64,000 nt of DNA from Phaeovulum vinaykumarii (lineage in GTDB: Bacteria > Pseudomonadota > Alphaproteobacteria > Rhodobacterales > Rhodobacteraceae), in contig NZ_FTOM01000007.1 of NCBI RefSeq assembly GCF_900156695.1, positions 116,314 through 180,313 on the forward strand. Reading direction: 5' to 3'. Under the pieces are notes generated by a model that worked only from the letters and a program-made list of their open reading frames with translations, searched no databases and was not told the origin of the DNA. The first letter of the stretch is position 1. Every line of letters begins with the position of its first letter. The translations under genes were made by a program, and so were the position numbers. This document shows, in pieces, positions 53,299 to 63,909 of the stretch.

Positions 53299-54369
53299 TC
53301 AGACGTCGACCGCGACTTTTCCGCTGGGGCGCGAACAGCAGGCCAGGATATAGCCTTCGGCGATGTCCTCCTCGGAGATGCCGCCATTGTGCAGCATCTG
53401 CACCTCGCCTTCGGTCTTCTTGATCTTGCAGGTGCCGCACAGGCCGAAATTGCACCCCGAGGGGATGTTCAGACCGGACCGTTTCGCCACCGCCAGAATG
53501 GTTTCCTCTTCCGCGCACACGGCGGTGACGCCTGAGGCGGTGAAACAGACCTCGGAGCTGCCCGCCACGGCAGCGGCGGCGGCTTCGGCCTCGGCCAGCG
53601 CATCGAAGGCGATCTCGGGCGCGCCAAAGCTTTCCTGATGGTAATGCGCCAGATCGAAGCCCAGCGCGGCCAGGCTCTCGCGCACCGATTGCATGAAGGG
53701 CTCGGGGCCGCAGCAGAACACCTCGCGCTCCAGATAATCGGGGGTCATCAGCGCCAGCATGATCTGGTTGAGCCGCCCGGTATAGCCGTGCCAGCTTTCC
53801 AGCGCGTCGGCCTCCTCGACCGTCAGATGCAATTGCAGCCCCGGCACCCGCGCGGCGAAGTGTTCCAGCCGCGGGCGGAAGATGATGTCCGAGGGGCTGC
53901 GCGCGGCATGGACAAAGGAAATGTCGGTCCGTTCGCCGCTGTCCCAGGCCCAGGTGGCCATCGACATCAGCGGGGTGATGCCCGAGCCTGCCGAGATGAA
54001 CAGATATTTCTCGGCCGGATGCCGGCGAAAGGTGAAATTGCCCGCCGGCCCATGCGCCTTGATCCGCATGCCCGGCGTCAGATGGTCGAGCATCCAGCGC
54101 GTGCCCACCGAGCCGGGCTGAGCCTTCACCGTGACCGACAGCGACAGCGGCCGCGAGGGCGACGAGGAAATCGTGTAGGTGCGGCTGACCGGGTTGCCCG
54201 GCACCGGCAGATCAAGGGTCAGGAACTGCCCCGGCAGATAATCGAACCAGGCCCCCGACGGCGCGCGGAAGGTGAAGGTCGCGGTATCGGCGGTCTCGGG
54301 CACCACCATCGTGCATTCCAGAGGCTCGCGGTCGGTCCACGGATCGCCCGTCCAGTTGTGACGCCGCAT
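53299..54369 (-). CDS. gbcB: Ferredoxin-type reductase of a Rieske monooxygenase (GbcB-like)
   Basis: 356 residues. An FAD-binding domain with R-x-Y-T-I-S-S and an NAD domain (G-S-G-I-T-P-L-M, then C-C-G-P-E-P-F-M) are followed by a C-terminal plant-type [2Fe-2S] domain with C-N-F-G-L-C-G-T-C-K and a distal Cys. It passes electrons from NAD(P)H to the oxygenase. The ATG at 54369 is 4 bp after the oxygenase stop. Glycine betaine is the best substrate guess; carnitine or proline betaine systems look alike. Confidence 0.87.
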   Translation of the reverse strand: MRRHNWTGDPWTDREPLECTMVVPETADTATFTFRAPSGAWFDYLPGQFLTLDLPVPGNPVSRTYTISSSPSRPLSLSVTVKAQPGSVGTRWMLDHLTPGMRIKAHGPAGNFTFRRHPAEKYLFISAGSGITPLMSMATWAWDSGERTDISFVHAARSPSDIIFRPRLEHFAARVPGLQLHLTVEEADALESWHGYTGRLNQIMLALMTPDYLEREVFCCGPEPFMQSVRESLAALGFDLAHYHQESFGAPEIAFDALAEAEAAAAAVAGSSEVCFTASGVTAVCAEEETILAVAKRSGLNIPSGCNFGLCGTCKIKKTEGEVQMLHNGGISEEDIAEGYILACCSRPSGKVAVDV

Positions 54370-54373
54370 GGCC

Positions 54374-55615
54374 TTATTCCGCCGCCAGGGCCGGGTCGGG
54401 ACCAAGCCGCGCCCCCAGCGTGTTGCAATACCAATCGACGAACTGGATCACGCCTTCCTCCTGCACCAGCGAATAGGGGCCGGGCACATAGGCGGGCGAG
54501 CGGATACCGACCTGGTTTTCCTCGACCACCTGACGGTCTTCGTCATTGGTGGCCAGCCAGACCTCGGTCAATTCCTTCAGGTCGTAATCCACCCCTTCCA
54601 CGGCGTCGCCCGGCACCAGCCAGGTGGTGGTCACCTCGGTTTCGGTGGCCGAGACCGGCAGCACCCGGAAGACGATCGCATGATCGGCCAGGAAGTGATT
54701 CCAGGTGTTGGGATAATGGAAGAACAGCAGGCTGCCCGCGTCGTTGAACGGGATCGTGCCCATGCGCTTGCCGCGCACGGCGGGCTTGGTGCTCATCGTG
54801 TAGCTGTCGGCATTGTTGAGAAGCGGGATGCGCGCCAGCCGCCATTGCATGTCGGGGTGGTTGACGAACCGCGAGGGCAGGCCCGCGGCCTCGCAGCGCT
54901 GCCAATGCGCCAGGATGTCGGGGCTGGCGGCGTCGGGGCCGTCCATCGCCGTCATGCGCGGATTGTCGGAATAGGTGCGGCACAGGGACGGATGCGCGCC
55001 CCCGCAATGATAGCATTCGCGGTTGTTCTCGAGCACCAGCTTCCAGTTGCCCTTCTCGATGATGGTCGAGACATGGGCGACGCGGGCCTCCTTGAGCCCC
55101 GAGGGCGCCAGATAGCGGCCCAGCGCCCCGGCCAGATCGGCGATGGGCGGCGGCACATCGGCCAGGCAGATGAAGACCATCCCGCCGATATCGACGCAAT
55201 GCACCTTTTTCAGACCATGCGCGCGGGGGTCGAAATCCTCCTGCATGTCCTTGGCCCACAGCAGCTTGCCGTCCAGATCATAGGTCCATTGGTGATAGGG
55301 GCAGACCAGCTTGGGCGTGCTGCCGGTGGATTTGGCGCACAGCCGCTGGCCGCGGTGGCGGCAGACATTGTGAAAGGCGCGGATCATGCCGTCGGCGCCG
55401 CGCACCACGATCACCGGATAGGCGCCGATCTGGAGCGTGGCGTAATCCCCCGCCTTGACAAGCTGGCAGGCAGGCACGGCGAACAGCCATTCGCGCGCGA
55501 AGACATGCGCCAGATCGGCCTGGAACACCGCCTCGTCGCAATAGAGAGACCGCGGCAGGGCATGGTTCTTCTGGCGTGCGGCCAATTGCGCACGAATTTC
55601 CGCTGCGTCCGACAT
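54374..55615 (-). CDS. gbcA: Rieske oxygenase alpha subunit (GbcA-like, glycine betaine monooxygenase)
   Basis: 413 residues. The Rieske ligands C-R-H and C-P-Y-H-Q-W lie near residues 85-110. The non-haem iron site includes N-R-E-C-Y-H-C-G-G-A-H-P. GAGGTG precedes the ATG; an in-frame extension to 55765 has no family match. It would demethylate glycine betaine to dimethylglycine and formaldehyde. The nearby methionine synthase supports methyl metabolism. Confidence 0.87.
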   Translation of the reverse strand: MSDAAEIRAQLAARQKNHALPRSLYCDEAVFQADLAHVFAREWLFAVPACQLVKAGDYATLQIGAYPVIVVRGADGMIRAFHNVCRHRGQRLCAKSTGSTPKLVCPYHQWTYDLDGKLLWAKDMQEDFDPRAHGLKKVHCVDIGGMVFICLADVPPPIADLAGALGRYLAPSGLKEARVAHVSTIIEKGNWKLVLENNRECYHCGGAHPSLCRTYSDNPRMTAMDGPDAASPDILAHWQRCEAAGLPSRFVNHPDMQWRLARIPLLNNADSYTMSTKPAVRGKRMGTIPFNDAGSLLFFHYPNTWNHFLADHAIVFRVLPVSATETEVTTTWLVPGDAVEGVDYDLKELTEVWLATNDEDRQVVEENQVGIRSPAYVPGPYSLVQEEGVIQFVDWYCNTLGARLGPDPALAAE

Positions 55616-55851
55616 CTGACACCTCACTTGCCCCGCGCCCCCGCCGGGGCCGGTTGGACGGATGGGCCGACGGCCCGGTGATGTCAGGGCAGGTCTTGGT
55701 CCCCCGCCGCCGTCGCCCGCCGCGGTCGCCCGCCGATGCGCCCCCGCCGCAGTCGGCCCCGTCAAAGGGCGCCCTGACAGGGACTACCGTGCCAGAATGC
55801 CGCATGCTGCACCGCACGAATCCGACCTGATGGAACGCGTTTCAGACAGGC

Positions 55852-58574
55852 TCAGGCCGCCGCCTCGGCGGGATCGTCGGGCGCCTTGCCCAGAACCGGG
55901 GCCAGCCAGCGTTCCACCTCGGACAGCGCCATGCCCTTGCGGGCGGCGTAATCCTCGGCCTGGTCGCGTTCGATGCGCGCAAGGCCGAAATAATAGGCCT
56001 CCGGATGCCCGATATAGAGCCCCGAGACCGACGAGCCCGGCCACATCGCCATGCTGTCGGTCAGCGTCACGCCGGTGGCGGCCTCGGCCTCCAACAGCTT
56101 GAACAGCGTCCGCTTCTCGGTGTGATCGGGCTGGGCGGGATAGCCCGGCGCGGGGCGGATGCCGCGATAGGGCTCGCCGACCAGTTGATCGGGGGCAAAG
56201 CTCTCGTCGGGGGCATAACCCCAATAGCTGCGCCGCACGCGCTGATGCAGGGCCTCGGCCATGGCTTCGGCGAAGCGATCCGCCAGCGCCTTGACCATGA
56301 TGGCGGAATAATTGTCGTTCTCGGCGTCAAACCGCGCGGCGATCTCGGCTTCCTCGGCGCCGGCGGTGACGACGAAACCGCCCAGATAATCGGGCACGCT
56401 GCCTTCGGGCGCAACGAAATCGGACAGCGCCACATTGGGCCGCCCCTCGCGCTTGAGCGTCTGCTGGCGCAGGGTGAAGAAGGTGGCCAGGGTCTCGGCG
56501 CGGCTCTCGTCGGTGTAAAGGCGGATGTCGTCGCCCACCGCATTCGCAGGCCAGAAGCCCACCACCGCGCGCGGGGTGAACCAGCGCTCGGCGATGATGC
56601 GGGCCAGCATCTCCTGGGCGTCGTCAAAGAGCGCGCGCGCGGCCGCGCCCCTGGCCTTGTCCTCGAAGATGCGCGGATAGACCCCCTTCATCTCCCACGC
56701 GTGGAAGAAGGGCGTCCAGTCGATATAGCGCGCCACCTCGGCCAGATCCCAATCCTCGATCACCCGCGGCCCGAAGAAGCGCGGCGCCGGCACCGCGTAA
56801 TCGGAAAAGTCGATCTTCATGGCATTGGCGCGCGCCCGCGCCAGCGGCAGGCGCTGCTTGGCGGCCTCGTCGCGGGCATGCCGCGCGGCAAGCTGGGTGT
56901 ATTCGGCACGGATCCCGGCGGCATATTCGGCCTTCTGGTTGGGGCTGAGAAGCGCCCCCACCACCCCCACGGCGCGGCTGGCATCCAGCACATAGACCGC
57001 CTGGCCGCGCGTGTAAGCGGGGGCGATCTTCACCGCCGTATGCACCCTGGACGTGGTAGCCCCCCCGATCAGAAGCGGGATGTCGAAGCCCGCGCGCTCC
57101 ATCTCGGAGGCCAGATGCACCATCTCGTCGAGGCTGGGCGTGATCAGACCCGACAGCCCGATCGCGTCGACCTGTTCTTCCCGCGCCACCTCGATGATCT
57201 TCTGCGGCGGCACCATCACGCCCAGATCGACGATCTCGTAATTATTGCAGGCCAGAACGACGCCCACGATGTTCTTGCCGATGTCATGCACATCGCCCTT
57301 CACCGTCGCCATCAGGATCTTGCCGGCGCTTTCACGCCCCTGCCCGCCCGCGGCGGCCTTCTCGGCGTCCATGTAAGGCAGCAGCACCGCTACCGCCTGT
57401 TTCATCACGCGGGCCGATTTCACCACCTGCGGCAGGAACATCTTGCCCGCCCCGAACAGATCGCCCACGACGTTCATGCCCGCCATCAAGGGCCCTTCGA
57501 TCACGTCCAGCGGGCGCGCGGCGGCCTGGCGCGCGGCCTCGGTGTCGTCTTCGATGAATTCGGTGATGCCGTTGACCAGCGCATGTTCCAGCCGCTTTTC
57601 CACCGGCCAGTCGCGCCAGGCCAGATCGCGCTGCTTTTCCTCGCGCGCGCCGCCCCGGAACCTTTCGGCCACCTCCAGCATGCGCTCGGTCGCGGTGCCG
57701 CCCGTCTTGGGCACGCGGTTCAGGACCACGTCTTCGCAGGCCTCGCGCAATTCGGGGTCGATCTGGTCATAGACGGCCAGCTGCCCGGCATTGACAATGC
57801 CCATGTCCATCCCCGCCTGAATGGCGTGGTAAAGAAAGACGGCATGCATCGCCTCGCGCACGGGTTCGTTGCCGCGGAAGCTGAACGACAGGTTCGACAC
57901 GCCCCCCGACACATGCGCATGGGGCAGGTTCGCCCGGATCCAGCGCGTGGCCTCGATGAAGTCGACGCCGTAATTGTCGTGCTCCTCGATGCCGGTGGCC
58001 ACGGCAAAGACGTTGGGGTCGAAGATGATGTCCTCGGGCGGGAAGCCGATCTCGTCGACCAGAATGCGGTAGGCGCGCGCGCAGATGTCGATCTTGCGTT
58101 GATAGGTGTCGGCCTGGCCGGTCTCGTCGAAGGCCATCACCACCACCGCGGCGCCATAGGCCAGGCACAGGTTGGCGTGGTGGCGGAAGAGCTCCTCGCC
58201 CTCCTTGAGGCTGATCGAATTGACCACCGACTTGCCCTGCACGCATTGCAGGCCCGCTTCGATCACCTCCCAGCGGGAACTGTCGATCATCACCGGCACG
58301 CGGGCGATATCGGGTTCCGAGGCCAGCAGGTTGAGAAACTCGACCATCGCGGCGCGCGAATCGATCAGCCCCTCGTCCATGTTGATGTCGATGATCTGGG
58401 CGCCGTTCTCGACCTGATCGCGCGCCACTTCGAGCGCGCGCGCATAATCGCGCGCCACGATCATCTTGCGGAACCGGGCCGAGCCGGTGACATTGGTGCG
58501 CTCGCCGATGTTGACGAAGGGAATATCGGGGGTCAGCGTGAAGGGCTCGAGGCCCGACAGGCGCAGATAACGGC

Positions 58575-58578
<4 letters not shown>
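55852..58578 (-). CDS. metH: Methionine synthase, B12-binding/pterin/reactivation part
   Basis: 908 residues lacking the homocysteine domain. The methyltetrahydrofolate-binding barrel begins [11 protein letters not shown]. The cobalamin cap and Rossmann domains carry D-V-H-D-I-G at residues 429-434, whose His ligates cobalt. The SAM-dependent reactivation domain occupies the last 330 residues. The homocysteine half is encoded just upstream with ATGA overlap, so MetH here is a two-subunit enzyme. Confidence 0.95.
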
Positions 58579-59615
<1,037 letters not shown>

Positions 59616-59668
59616 GTCGGTCTCCTGAGAACGGGGGATAAATAGCGCTGCCCGCAACTCAACTCAAA

Positions 59669-59694
59669 TTCATAATCGTCACAAAGATCATGAA
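59669..59694. promoter_or_regulatory. Interrupted palindrome in the metH leader
   Basis: TTCATAAT (59669-59676) and ATCATGAA (59687-59694) are inverted copies with one mismatch, 10 bp apart. It lies 54 bp upstream of metH and could bind a SAM-cycle or methionine regulator. Confidence 0.45.
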
Positions 59695-59779
59695 TTCCAC
59701 TCACGCCCCATGCCACACCCCCGCGACGGCATGGCCGTTGACGCCCGCGCGCGGGCTTGCGATCCTGCCCCCGGACACG

Positions 59780-59980
59780 GTTCCCCGCGGGCGCACGATG
59801 CGTCTGGCCGGGGTGAAAAGGGAATGCGGTGCGCCCGGACGGGCAAGGCCGCAGCTGCCCCCGCAACTGTAAGCGGCGAGCGAGACCGGAAGAACCACTG
59901 GAGCCCAGCACGCACGCGCGTGTGGCTCCGGGAAGGCCGGAGGAGCCACGACCCGCAAGCCAGGAGACCTGCCGTTCCGC
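59780..59980 (+). promoter_or_regulatory. Cobalamin riboswitch
   Basis: Strong match to the class-I cobalamin riboswitch. It has GGTGAAAAGGGAA near 59812, the core C-C-C-C-C-G-C-A-A-C-T-G-T-A-A near 59860, and the B12 box GCAAGCCAGGAGACCTGCC at 59955-59973. It reads rightwards, towards the DUF4198 gene, and should lower its expression when B12 is plentiful. Edges are approximate. Confidence 0.93.
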
Positions 59981-60033
59981 GCCGGGGCCCGTTCCCGGCG
60001 GTGTCGACCGGACGCCGGGGTGCGCGTCTGGCC

Positions 60034-60056
60034 CGGTCGGGCCGCGCGCCCGACCG
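60034..60056 (+). terminator. Riboswitch expression-platform hairpin
   Basis: CGGTCGGGC and GCCCGACCG pair over 9 bp around a CGCGC loop, 54 bp after the riboswitch. A modest T-rich stretch follows near 60067-60079. It fits a conditional terminator. Confidence 0.6.
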
Positions 60057-60104
60057 AGCCGTCATCCCGTTCGTCTTTTCAGCTTCGCGGCCCCGCGCCG
60101 CTTC

Positions 60105-60136
60105 GGCCCCGTGTCGCTTTGGCCCCGTGTCGCTTT
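60105..60136 (+). repeat. 16-bp tandem duplication in the leader
   Basis: Two exact copies of a unit that begins GGCCCCGTG and ends CGCTTT, at 60105-60120 and 60121-60136, between the hairpin and the start codon. Confidence 0.9.
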
Positions 60137-60152
60137 GGAAAGGCAACGCTAC

Positions 60153-61016
60153 ATGATCTTGCATGGAAACCTGATGGCCGCGGCCCGCGCGCTGATGCTG
60201 GCCCCGCGGCCGGCCAGCACGGCGGGGCTACTGCTGCATTGCCCCACCCCCGCGGCCCCCCCCGCAGCCACGCCCGCAGCCACACCCGGCGGCCGGCGCA
60301 TCACGCTGATCGCAGGCGATCCGCTGGGAGAGGGCGCGGTCCAGGATCTGGCGCGGCCCGAGGCGGTGCTTCACCGGCATGCGGGCACGACCCGCGACCT
60401 CAGGCTCGCGTTCGCGCCGGTTCTCTTTCACGGCGCCTTCAATGCGGGCGCGGCCTGGCAGGGCACCGCGGATCTGAGCGCCCCCGGCCGCCACCATCTG
60501 GCGGTCTGCACCGTCCCGCGTCGGGATCGTTCGGCGCGCCTTCAGGTGCAGCAGATCGCGCTGGCGATCCTGGGCCATGACGCGGCGCGCCCGCTGGCGC
60601 CGCTGGGCCTTGCCGCCGAGATCGTGCCCGACCGCGACCCCGACACGATCCTGCCGGGGATGCTGTTCTCGGGGCGGGTGCTGGCGGCGGGCCGTCCCGT
60701 TGCCGGGATCACGGTCTGTCTGGAGCGGATGACCCGCGAGCTGGGCGCGACCGGCGATCATCTCGTCGCGGCGACAGACGGCACCGGATCGCGCGGGGCG
60801 CCGGGCTGGGCCTTTGCCGAGACCGATGCGCAGGGGCGGTTCCGCACCACCCTGCCCGCGGCCGGTCTGTGGGCACTCTGCGCGCCGGGGGCGGGGGCCG
60901 CGCGCCGCCGCGGCTGGCAGCGGTTGCGCCAGGATGCCATCTTGTGGATGCGGGTCGGCGCGCCCGTGCCCGCGCCCCGATGCGACCACCGCCGGGCCCC
61001 CGCGCAGGCCGATTAG
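60153..61016 (+). CDS. DUF4198 (NikK/CbiK-like) protein, divergent N-terminus
   Basis: 287 residues. The C-terminal half fits DUF4198: an L-A-A-E-I-V-P region, G-R-P-V-A-G, then T-D-A-Q-G-R-F-R-T-T-L-P-A-A-G-L-W. The N-terminal half is odd: there is no clear signal peptide and the early His-rich metal region of the family is not visible. Family members work with NikM/CbiM-type transporters in nickel or cobalt uptake. Its leader carries a cobalamin riboswitch, so cobalt is the likely metal. The transporter is encoded convergently. The start is uncertain; ATG at 60174 is possible. Confidence 0.75.
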   Translation: MILHGNLMAAARALMLAPRPASTAGLLLHCPTPAAPPAATPAATPGGRRITLIAGDPLGEGAVQDLARPEAVLHRHAGTTRDLRLAFAPVLFHGAFNAGAAWQGTADLSAPGRHHLAVCTVPRRDRSARLQVQQIALAILGHDAARPLAPLGLAAEIVPDRDPDTILPGMLFSGRVLAAGRPVAGITVCLERMTRELGATGDHLVAATDGTGSRGAPGWAFAETDAQGRFRTTLPAAGLWALCAPGAGAARRRGWQRLRQDAILWMRVGAPVPAPRCDHRRAPAQAD

Positions 61017-61184
61017 CGCGCGCCCCCGCGGGGCGGCGCGGCGTAACGGCGCCACAAGCTGGGCCGCGCGGCGGGCAAGGAAGGCGGTGGCGCGCAGGGC
61101 ATCGGGCGACTAGGGCACGCCCCCTGCCCCGCGTGCCCCTCTGCCCGCGCTCCCCCTGCCCCGCGCGCCTTCAGTGGGTCGTCG

Positions 61185-61841
61185 TCAGGGGCTCTCCGCC
61201 AGCCGCCCGGCGCGCAGATGCACCTCGCGCAGATCAAGCTGGGCGCGGAAGGCGGCGTCATGGCTGACCATCACCAAAGCCTGATCCAGACCGCGCAGGA
61301 TCGCCAGCAGCCGCGCGGCATTCTCGGGGTCCAGCGCATTGGTCGGCTCGTCGAGCAACAGCACCCTGGGGCGCATCGCCAGCACCGTGGCCAGCGTGAC
61401 CAGCCGCTTTTCGCCGCCCGACAGGTGATGGGTCACGCGGTCGCGCAGATGCATCAGATCCATCTCGCGCAGGACCGTTTCGCTGGTCGCCAGCGCCTCG
61501 GCGCGGCCCTGCCCCAGATTGCGCGGCCCGAAGGCCACGTCCTCGATCACCGTGGGGCAGAACAGCTGATCATCGGGATCCTGAAACACCAGCCCCACGT
61601 CGCGGCGTAGATCCTGGAAATCGGTCTCGGTCACGCGCGGGCGCCCGAAGCCCGTGACCTGGCCCGCCGAGGGGCGCAACAGGCCGACGGCAATCCGCAA
61701 AAGCGTGGACTTGCCCGACCCGTTGGGCCCGACCAGCGCGATGCGATCACCGGCCCCGACCCGCAGGCTGGCGCCGGTCAGAACGGCCGGGCGGCCGGGA
61801 TAGGCGAAATGGATGCCGGCCAGTTCAAGCACCGGGGACAT
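61185..61841 (-). CDS. cbiO: Cobalt/nickel ECF transporter ATPase CbiO
   Basis: 218 residues. Walker A G-P-N-G-S-G-K-S-T at residues 38-46, Q-loop F-Q-D-P-D-D-Q, signature L-S-G-G-E-K-R and Walker B L-L-L-D-E-P-T-N. It powers metal import with CbiM and CbiQ. The start overlaps the CbiQ gene by 17 bp. Confidence 0.93.
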   Translation of the reverse strand: MSPVLELAGIHFAYPGRPAVLTGASLRVGAGDRIALVGPNGSGKSTLLRIAVGLLRPSAGQVTGFGRPRVTETDFQDLRRDVGLVFQDPDDQLFCPTVIEDVAFGPRNLGQGRAEALATSETVLREMDLMHLRDRVTHHLSGGEKRLVTLATVLAMRPRVLLLDEPTNALDPENAARLLAILRGLDQALVMVSHDAAFRAQLDLREVHLRAGRLAESP

Positions 61842-62610
61842 GGGCGATCTCCAGCGCGATCACGGCCCCCAGCAGGCCCGCAAAGCCCAGCGCCCAGAGC
61901 GTGTCGGCCCCGCGCCAGCGCATCGCGTCGATCAGCGGCAGCGCGCCGTTGAAGCCGCGGCATTTCATGGCCTGCAACACCCTCTCGGAGCGTTCCTGCG
62001 CGCGCACCAGCATCATGCCCACCAGATAGCCCAGGCTGGTCAGCGTATGCAGATCCGAGCGCGCGGCAAAGGCCCGCGCCCGCATCGCCTGCCGCATCCG
62101 CTGATATTCGCCTTCCAGAACGGTGATATAGCGCACGGTGAACAGCAGCAGGTTGACCAGCGACAGCGGCACCCCCAGCCGCCCCAGCGCATGGCCCAGC
62201 GTCACCGGCTCGAGCGTGCCGGGCAGCACCAGCACCATCAGAACGACGGCATTCGCGGTCAGCAGGATATCGCAGGCGTCACGCAGCCCCTCGAGGCTGG
62301 CGCCATGGCCCCAGACCGAAAAGAGCGGCACCCCCGGCGTGGTGAAGGGCAAGAGCACCAGCATGAACAGGATGAACCCATCCATCGCCGCCATGCGGCG
62401 CAGGACGGGGCCTATCGGCTGCCCCGAGGCCAGAAGCAGGCCAAGCCCGGCAGCAAGGCCCAGTCCCAGCGCGCCGAAACCGTCCACCTGGCTCATCAGC
62501 ACCGCGAAGACCAGCGCGACGCAGACGCGCAGACGCGGGTCGATGCGCGCGACCGCGGCCCCCGGCAGACCGGGCCGCAGCGCCGGGGGGTTGGTGCTGA
62601 TCAGGGTCAT
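61825..62610 (-). CDS. cbiQ: Cobalt/nickel ECF transporter transmembrane protein CbiQ
   Basis: 261 residues with five or so hydrophobic segments. The coupling helices show A-M-R-A-R-A-F and A-M-K-C-R-G-F-N-G, which dock to the ATPase. It is coupled to the gene upstream by an ATGA overlap. Confidence 0.92.
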   Translation of the reverse strand: MTLISTNPPALRPGLPGAAVARIDPRLRVCVALVFAVLMSQVDGFGALGLGLAAGLGLLLASGQPIGPVLRRMAAMDGFILFMLVLLPFTTPGVPLFSVWGHGASLEGLRDACDILLTANAVVLMVLVLPGTLEPVTLGHALGRLGVPLSLVNLLLFTVRYITVLEGEYQRMRQAMRARAFAARSDLHTLTSLGYLVGMMLVRAQERSERVLQAMKCRGFNGALPLIDAMRWRGADTLWALGFAGLLGAVIALEIAHVPGA

Positions 62611-63272
62611 GACGCGGCCTGCGCCAGACGGCGCCGGGCGGCGACATAGAAGCCCACCCCGAAGAGGCCGATGATATAGCCGATCCCGCCCAGGATCGCT
62701 TGCAGGTCGTTCTTTTCCCTGTAGGCGGCGATCTCCTTGCGCAGCGGACGCAATTCGTCGCGCAGCATCTCGGCAACGGCGTCGCGTTCGGCCGCGTTCA
62801 GCGTCGCGCCCTGCGCGCTCGGGGGCGTCGCGCCCTGCGCGCTCGGGGACGTCGCGCCCGCCGCAGCCGCGGTGTCCGGGGCGGCAGACGTGGCAGTGTC
62901 CGGGGCGGCGGCGGCCGGGGCAGCAGTGGGCGCGGCCCCCTTGCCGACAATCCGGGCGACCTCGTCTTGCGCCATCGACGCCGTGGCCACATGCCCCGCG
63001 CCCAGATCAGCGCGGAAGGTCAGCGCCACTGCCTGCGTGGGGGTATAGGTGAAGAAGCCCTCGTCATCGCTGGTCAGCGTGGCCAGCACCTTGCCGTCGG
63101 GCCCCGAGACCAGAACCGGCACGTTCACGCCCATCGTGCCGTCGGAAAAGCCGACCTCGCCCTCGATCATCGCCCCCGAAGGGTAGACCGACGCGATCAC
63201 CTTATGCGCAAGCGCAGGCAGCGGCGCGCACAGGGCGCCGGCGACAAGGGTGGAAAGGAGGATGCGTTTCAT
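62607..63272 (-). CDS. NikL/CbiL-like accessory subunit of the metal ECF transporter
   Basis: 221 residues. A signal peptide ends A-L-A, so the mature protein starts H-K-V, leaving a free N-terminal His for metal. An Ig-like domain occupies about residues 25-105. A Pro/Ala/Asp/Thr/Ser linker with repeated P-D-T and P-S-A-Q-G-A units follows to residue 160. A single TM helix ends the protein. This architecture is that of NikL, which replaces CbiN in NikMLQO-type transporters. Its position between CbiM and CbiQ supports the call. Confidence 0.88.
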   Translation of the reverse strand: MKRILLSTLVAGALCAPLPALAHKVIASVYPSGAMIEGEVGFSDGTMGVNVPVLVSGPDGKVLATLTSDDEGFFTYTPTQAVALTFRADLGAGHVATASMAQDEVARIVGKGAAPTAAPAAAAPDTATSAAPDTAAAAGATSPSAQGATPPSAQGATLNAAERDAVAEMLRDELRPLRKEIAAYREKNDLQAILGGIGYIIGLFGVGFYVAARRRLAQAAS

Positions 63273-63284
63273 CTGGACTATCCT

Positions 63285-63905
63285 TCAAACCGCGGCCACG
63301 GCGGGCGCGCCGGCAAAGAGATCGGGTTTGACCCGCTTGATCAGCACGACCGCGGCGGCGCTGATCGCGGCCTCGATCACCATCACCGGGACATGCGCAA
63401 GAAAGACGAGCTTGGCCGCGGGCACGAAGGCGTCCCCGCTGAAGACAAGCGCGGCGGCGACGAAAAGCGTGGTCAGCGCGATCGCACCGGCCCCGCCGAC
63501 CGCGCCCCAGAGGGCCGCCGCGCGCGGCCCGCCCGCAGCGATCAGCGGACGCAGCGCCAGCCCGACCAGCACCGCCGGCAAGGCGATGTTGAGCGTGTTC
63601 ACCCCCAGCACGGTGATCCCGCCAAAGCCGAAGAACACCGCCTGGAGCAGCAGCGCCACGAACAGCGCGGGAAAGGCCGTCCACCCCAGGATCAGCCCGG
63701 CCAACCCGTTGAGGATCAGATGGACCGAGCTTGGCCCCACCGCGACATGGATCAACGAGGCCACAAAGAAGGCCGCCGACAGCACGCCCGCCGCCGGGAT
63801 CCGTTCCAGCGTCATCTGCCGCAGGCCAAGGGCGATCCCCCCGGCCGTCAGCGCAGCCCCGGCAATCAGCACCGGCGCGGAAAGCGCGCCATCGACGATA
63901 TGCAT
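63285..63905 (-). CDS. cbiM: Cobalt/nickel ECF transporter substrate-binding subunit CbiM
   Basis: 206 residues, several membrane helices. The N-terminus M-H-I-V-D-G, whose Met and His bind the metal, and S-S-V-H-L-I-L-N-G are conserved. Whether it carries cobalt or nickel cannot be told from this, but the cobalamin riboswitch next door suggests cobalt. It starts 4 bp after the stop of a partial upstream gene. Confidence 0.93.
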   Translation of the reverse strand: MHIVDGALSAPVLIAGAALTAGGIALGLRQMTLERIPAAGVLSAAFFVASLIHVAVGPSSVHLILNGLAGLILGWTAFPALFVALLLQAVFFGFGGITVLGVNTLNIALPAVLVGLALRPLIAAGGPRAAALWGAVGGAGAIALTTLFVAAALVFSGDAFVPAAKLVFLAHVPVMVIEAAISAAAVVLIKRVKPDLFAGAPAVAAV

Positions 63906-63909
63906 GGCG

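Larger units (their letters stand above)
59616..60152. other. 537-bp regulatory region between metH and the DUF4198 gene
   Basis: Holds the metH leader with an inverted repeat, a possible rightward -35 TTGACG (59738-59743) with weak GATCCT (59761-59766), the cobalamin riboswitch, its terminator-like hairpin, and a 16-bp tandem duplication. All are listed separately. Confidence 0.6.

Noticed and set aside
53000..53400. Second copy of the tRNA-Tyr 3' end as an island boundary
   Set aside because: I looked for GGTCGCCCACCA-type sequence near 53250 and found none.
59616..59700. SAM-II or SAH riboswitch ahead of metH
   Set aside because: The leader lacks the conserved pseudoknot sequences I know for these classes; only an interrupted palindrome is visible.
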